Assembly: GCA_038327995.1 (NCBI GenBank)
Contig: JBBQLP010000008.1
Coordinates: forward strand, 10,624-74,623
Reading direction: 5' to 3'
Length of the DNA: 64,000 nucleotides
Source of the DNA: CAIOYC01 sp038327995
Lineage (GTDB): Bacteria; Pseudomonadota; Alphaproteobacteria; Caulobacterales; Caulobacteraceae
Part shown: in pieces, positions 63,919 to 64,000 of the stretch
Position numbering within the stretch: position 1 is the stretch's first letter
How the letters are laid out: every line of letters starts with the position of its first letter
Position numbers and translations under genes: made by a program
Notes under the pieces: model-generated
What the model saw: only the letters and a program-made list of their open reading frames with translations
What the model was told of the DNA's origin: nothing
Databases searched by the model: none

Positions 63919-64000
63919 ATGTCCGCCGCCCGTCCCCGCGTGCTCGTGATCGACGACGAGCCGCAAATCCACCGCTTCTTAGGTCCCGCCCTCGACGCTG
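63919..64000 (+). CDS. kdpE: Response regulator KdpE, N-terminal fragment
   Basis: Only the first 27 codons are in the window: MSAARPRVLVIDDEPQIHRF, the acidic-pocket start of an OmpR-type receiver. The rest, including the phospho-Asp and the winged-helix domain, is cut by the window edge. Position after kdpD supports KdpE. Confidence 0.85.
   Translation, partial: MSAARPRVLVIDDEPQIHRFLGPALDA

Overview
The window is a contiguous, gene-dense chromosomal segment of a high-GC alphaproteobacterium, most likely from the Caulobacterales (Caulobacter/Phenylobacterium type). This placement is inferred from gene content: tadA next to rluB and rsmD, a large TonB receptor beside TPR-sulfotransferases, a three-gene 2-oxoacid:acceptor oxidoreductase, ACAD10/11-like acyl-CoA dehydrogenase, DivK-like regulators, and strong GC3 bias that produces long antisense shadow ORFs. 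I see no tRNA, rRNA, CRISPR array, insertion sequence, phage gene or replication origin.

1-24.7 kb is mostly core metabolism. It holds a methyltransferase tail, pgi with a GNAT gene, a VOC protein, a dienoyl-CoA-isomerase-like crotonase, a pentapeptide-repeat protein, a DUF3108 protein, the folate pair pabB-pabC, a luciferase-like monooxygenase, a Tat-exported M20 hydrolase, KDPGal aldolase and a CocE-type hydrolase. An RNA-modification block follows (rsmD, a thioesterase, rluB, tadA), then an acyl-CoA dehydrogenase. A minus-strand run ends this part: PhyH dioxygenase, possible small ORF, GltD-like flavoprotein with ferredoxin domains, korA, korB.

24.7-31.1 kb encodes envelope proteins (kelch-type lipoprotein, L,D-transpeptidase lipoprotein, VanY-like M15 carboxypeptidase) and a hybrid histidine kinase. 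31.2-37.1 kb is a compact uncharacterised-looking cluster: radical SAM enzyme, a possible 32-residue leader ORF overlapping its start, an atypical pyridine-nucleotide-disulfide oxidoreductase, an SRPBCC-Rieske protein, a thioester-reductase-like SDR, a TIGR04283-type glycosyltransferase and a DUF2064 (TIGR04282-type) transferase.

38.9-47.9 kb is the most striking region. Four modifying enzymes, each with an N-terminal TPR or Sel1-like helical repeat (prolyl-4-hydroxylase type, two sulfotransferases, aspartyl/asparaginyl beta-hydroxylase type), flank one large TonB-dependent receptor. A perfect 14-bp palindrome lies in the divergent receptor/sulfotransferase promoter region. A hybrid kinase with a coupled response regulator follows.

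51-56.3 kb contains a small membrane protein, a Blc-type lipocalin, a carotenoid oxygenase divergent from a TetR regulator with a likely shared operator, a small conserved-looking ORF and an M14-type peptidase. 56.6-64 kb is the high-affinity potassium system: a tiny membrane peptide, kdpF, kdpA, kdpB, kdpC, kdpD and the start of kdpE, cut by the window edge.
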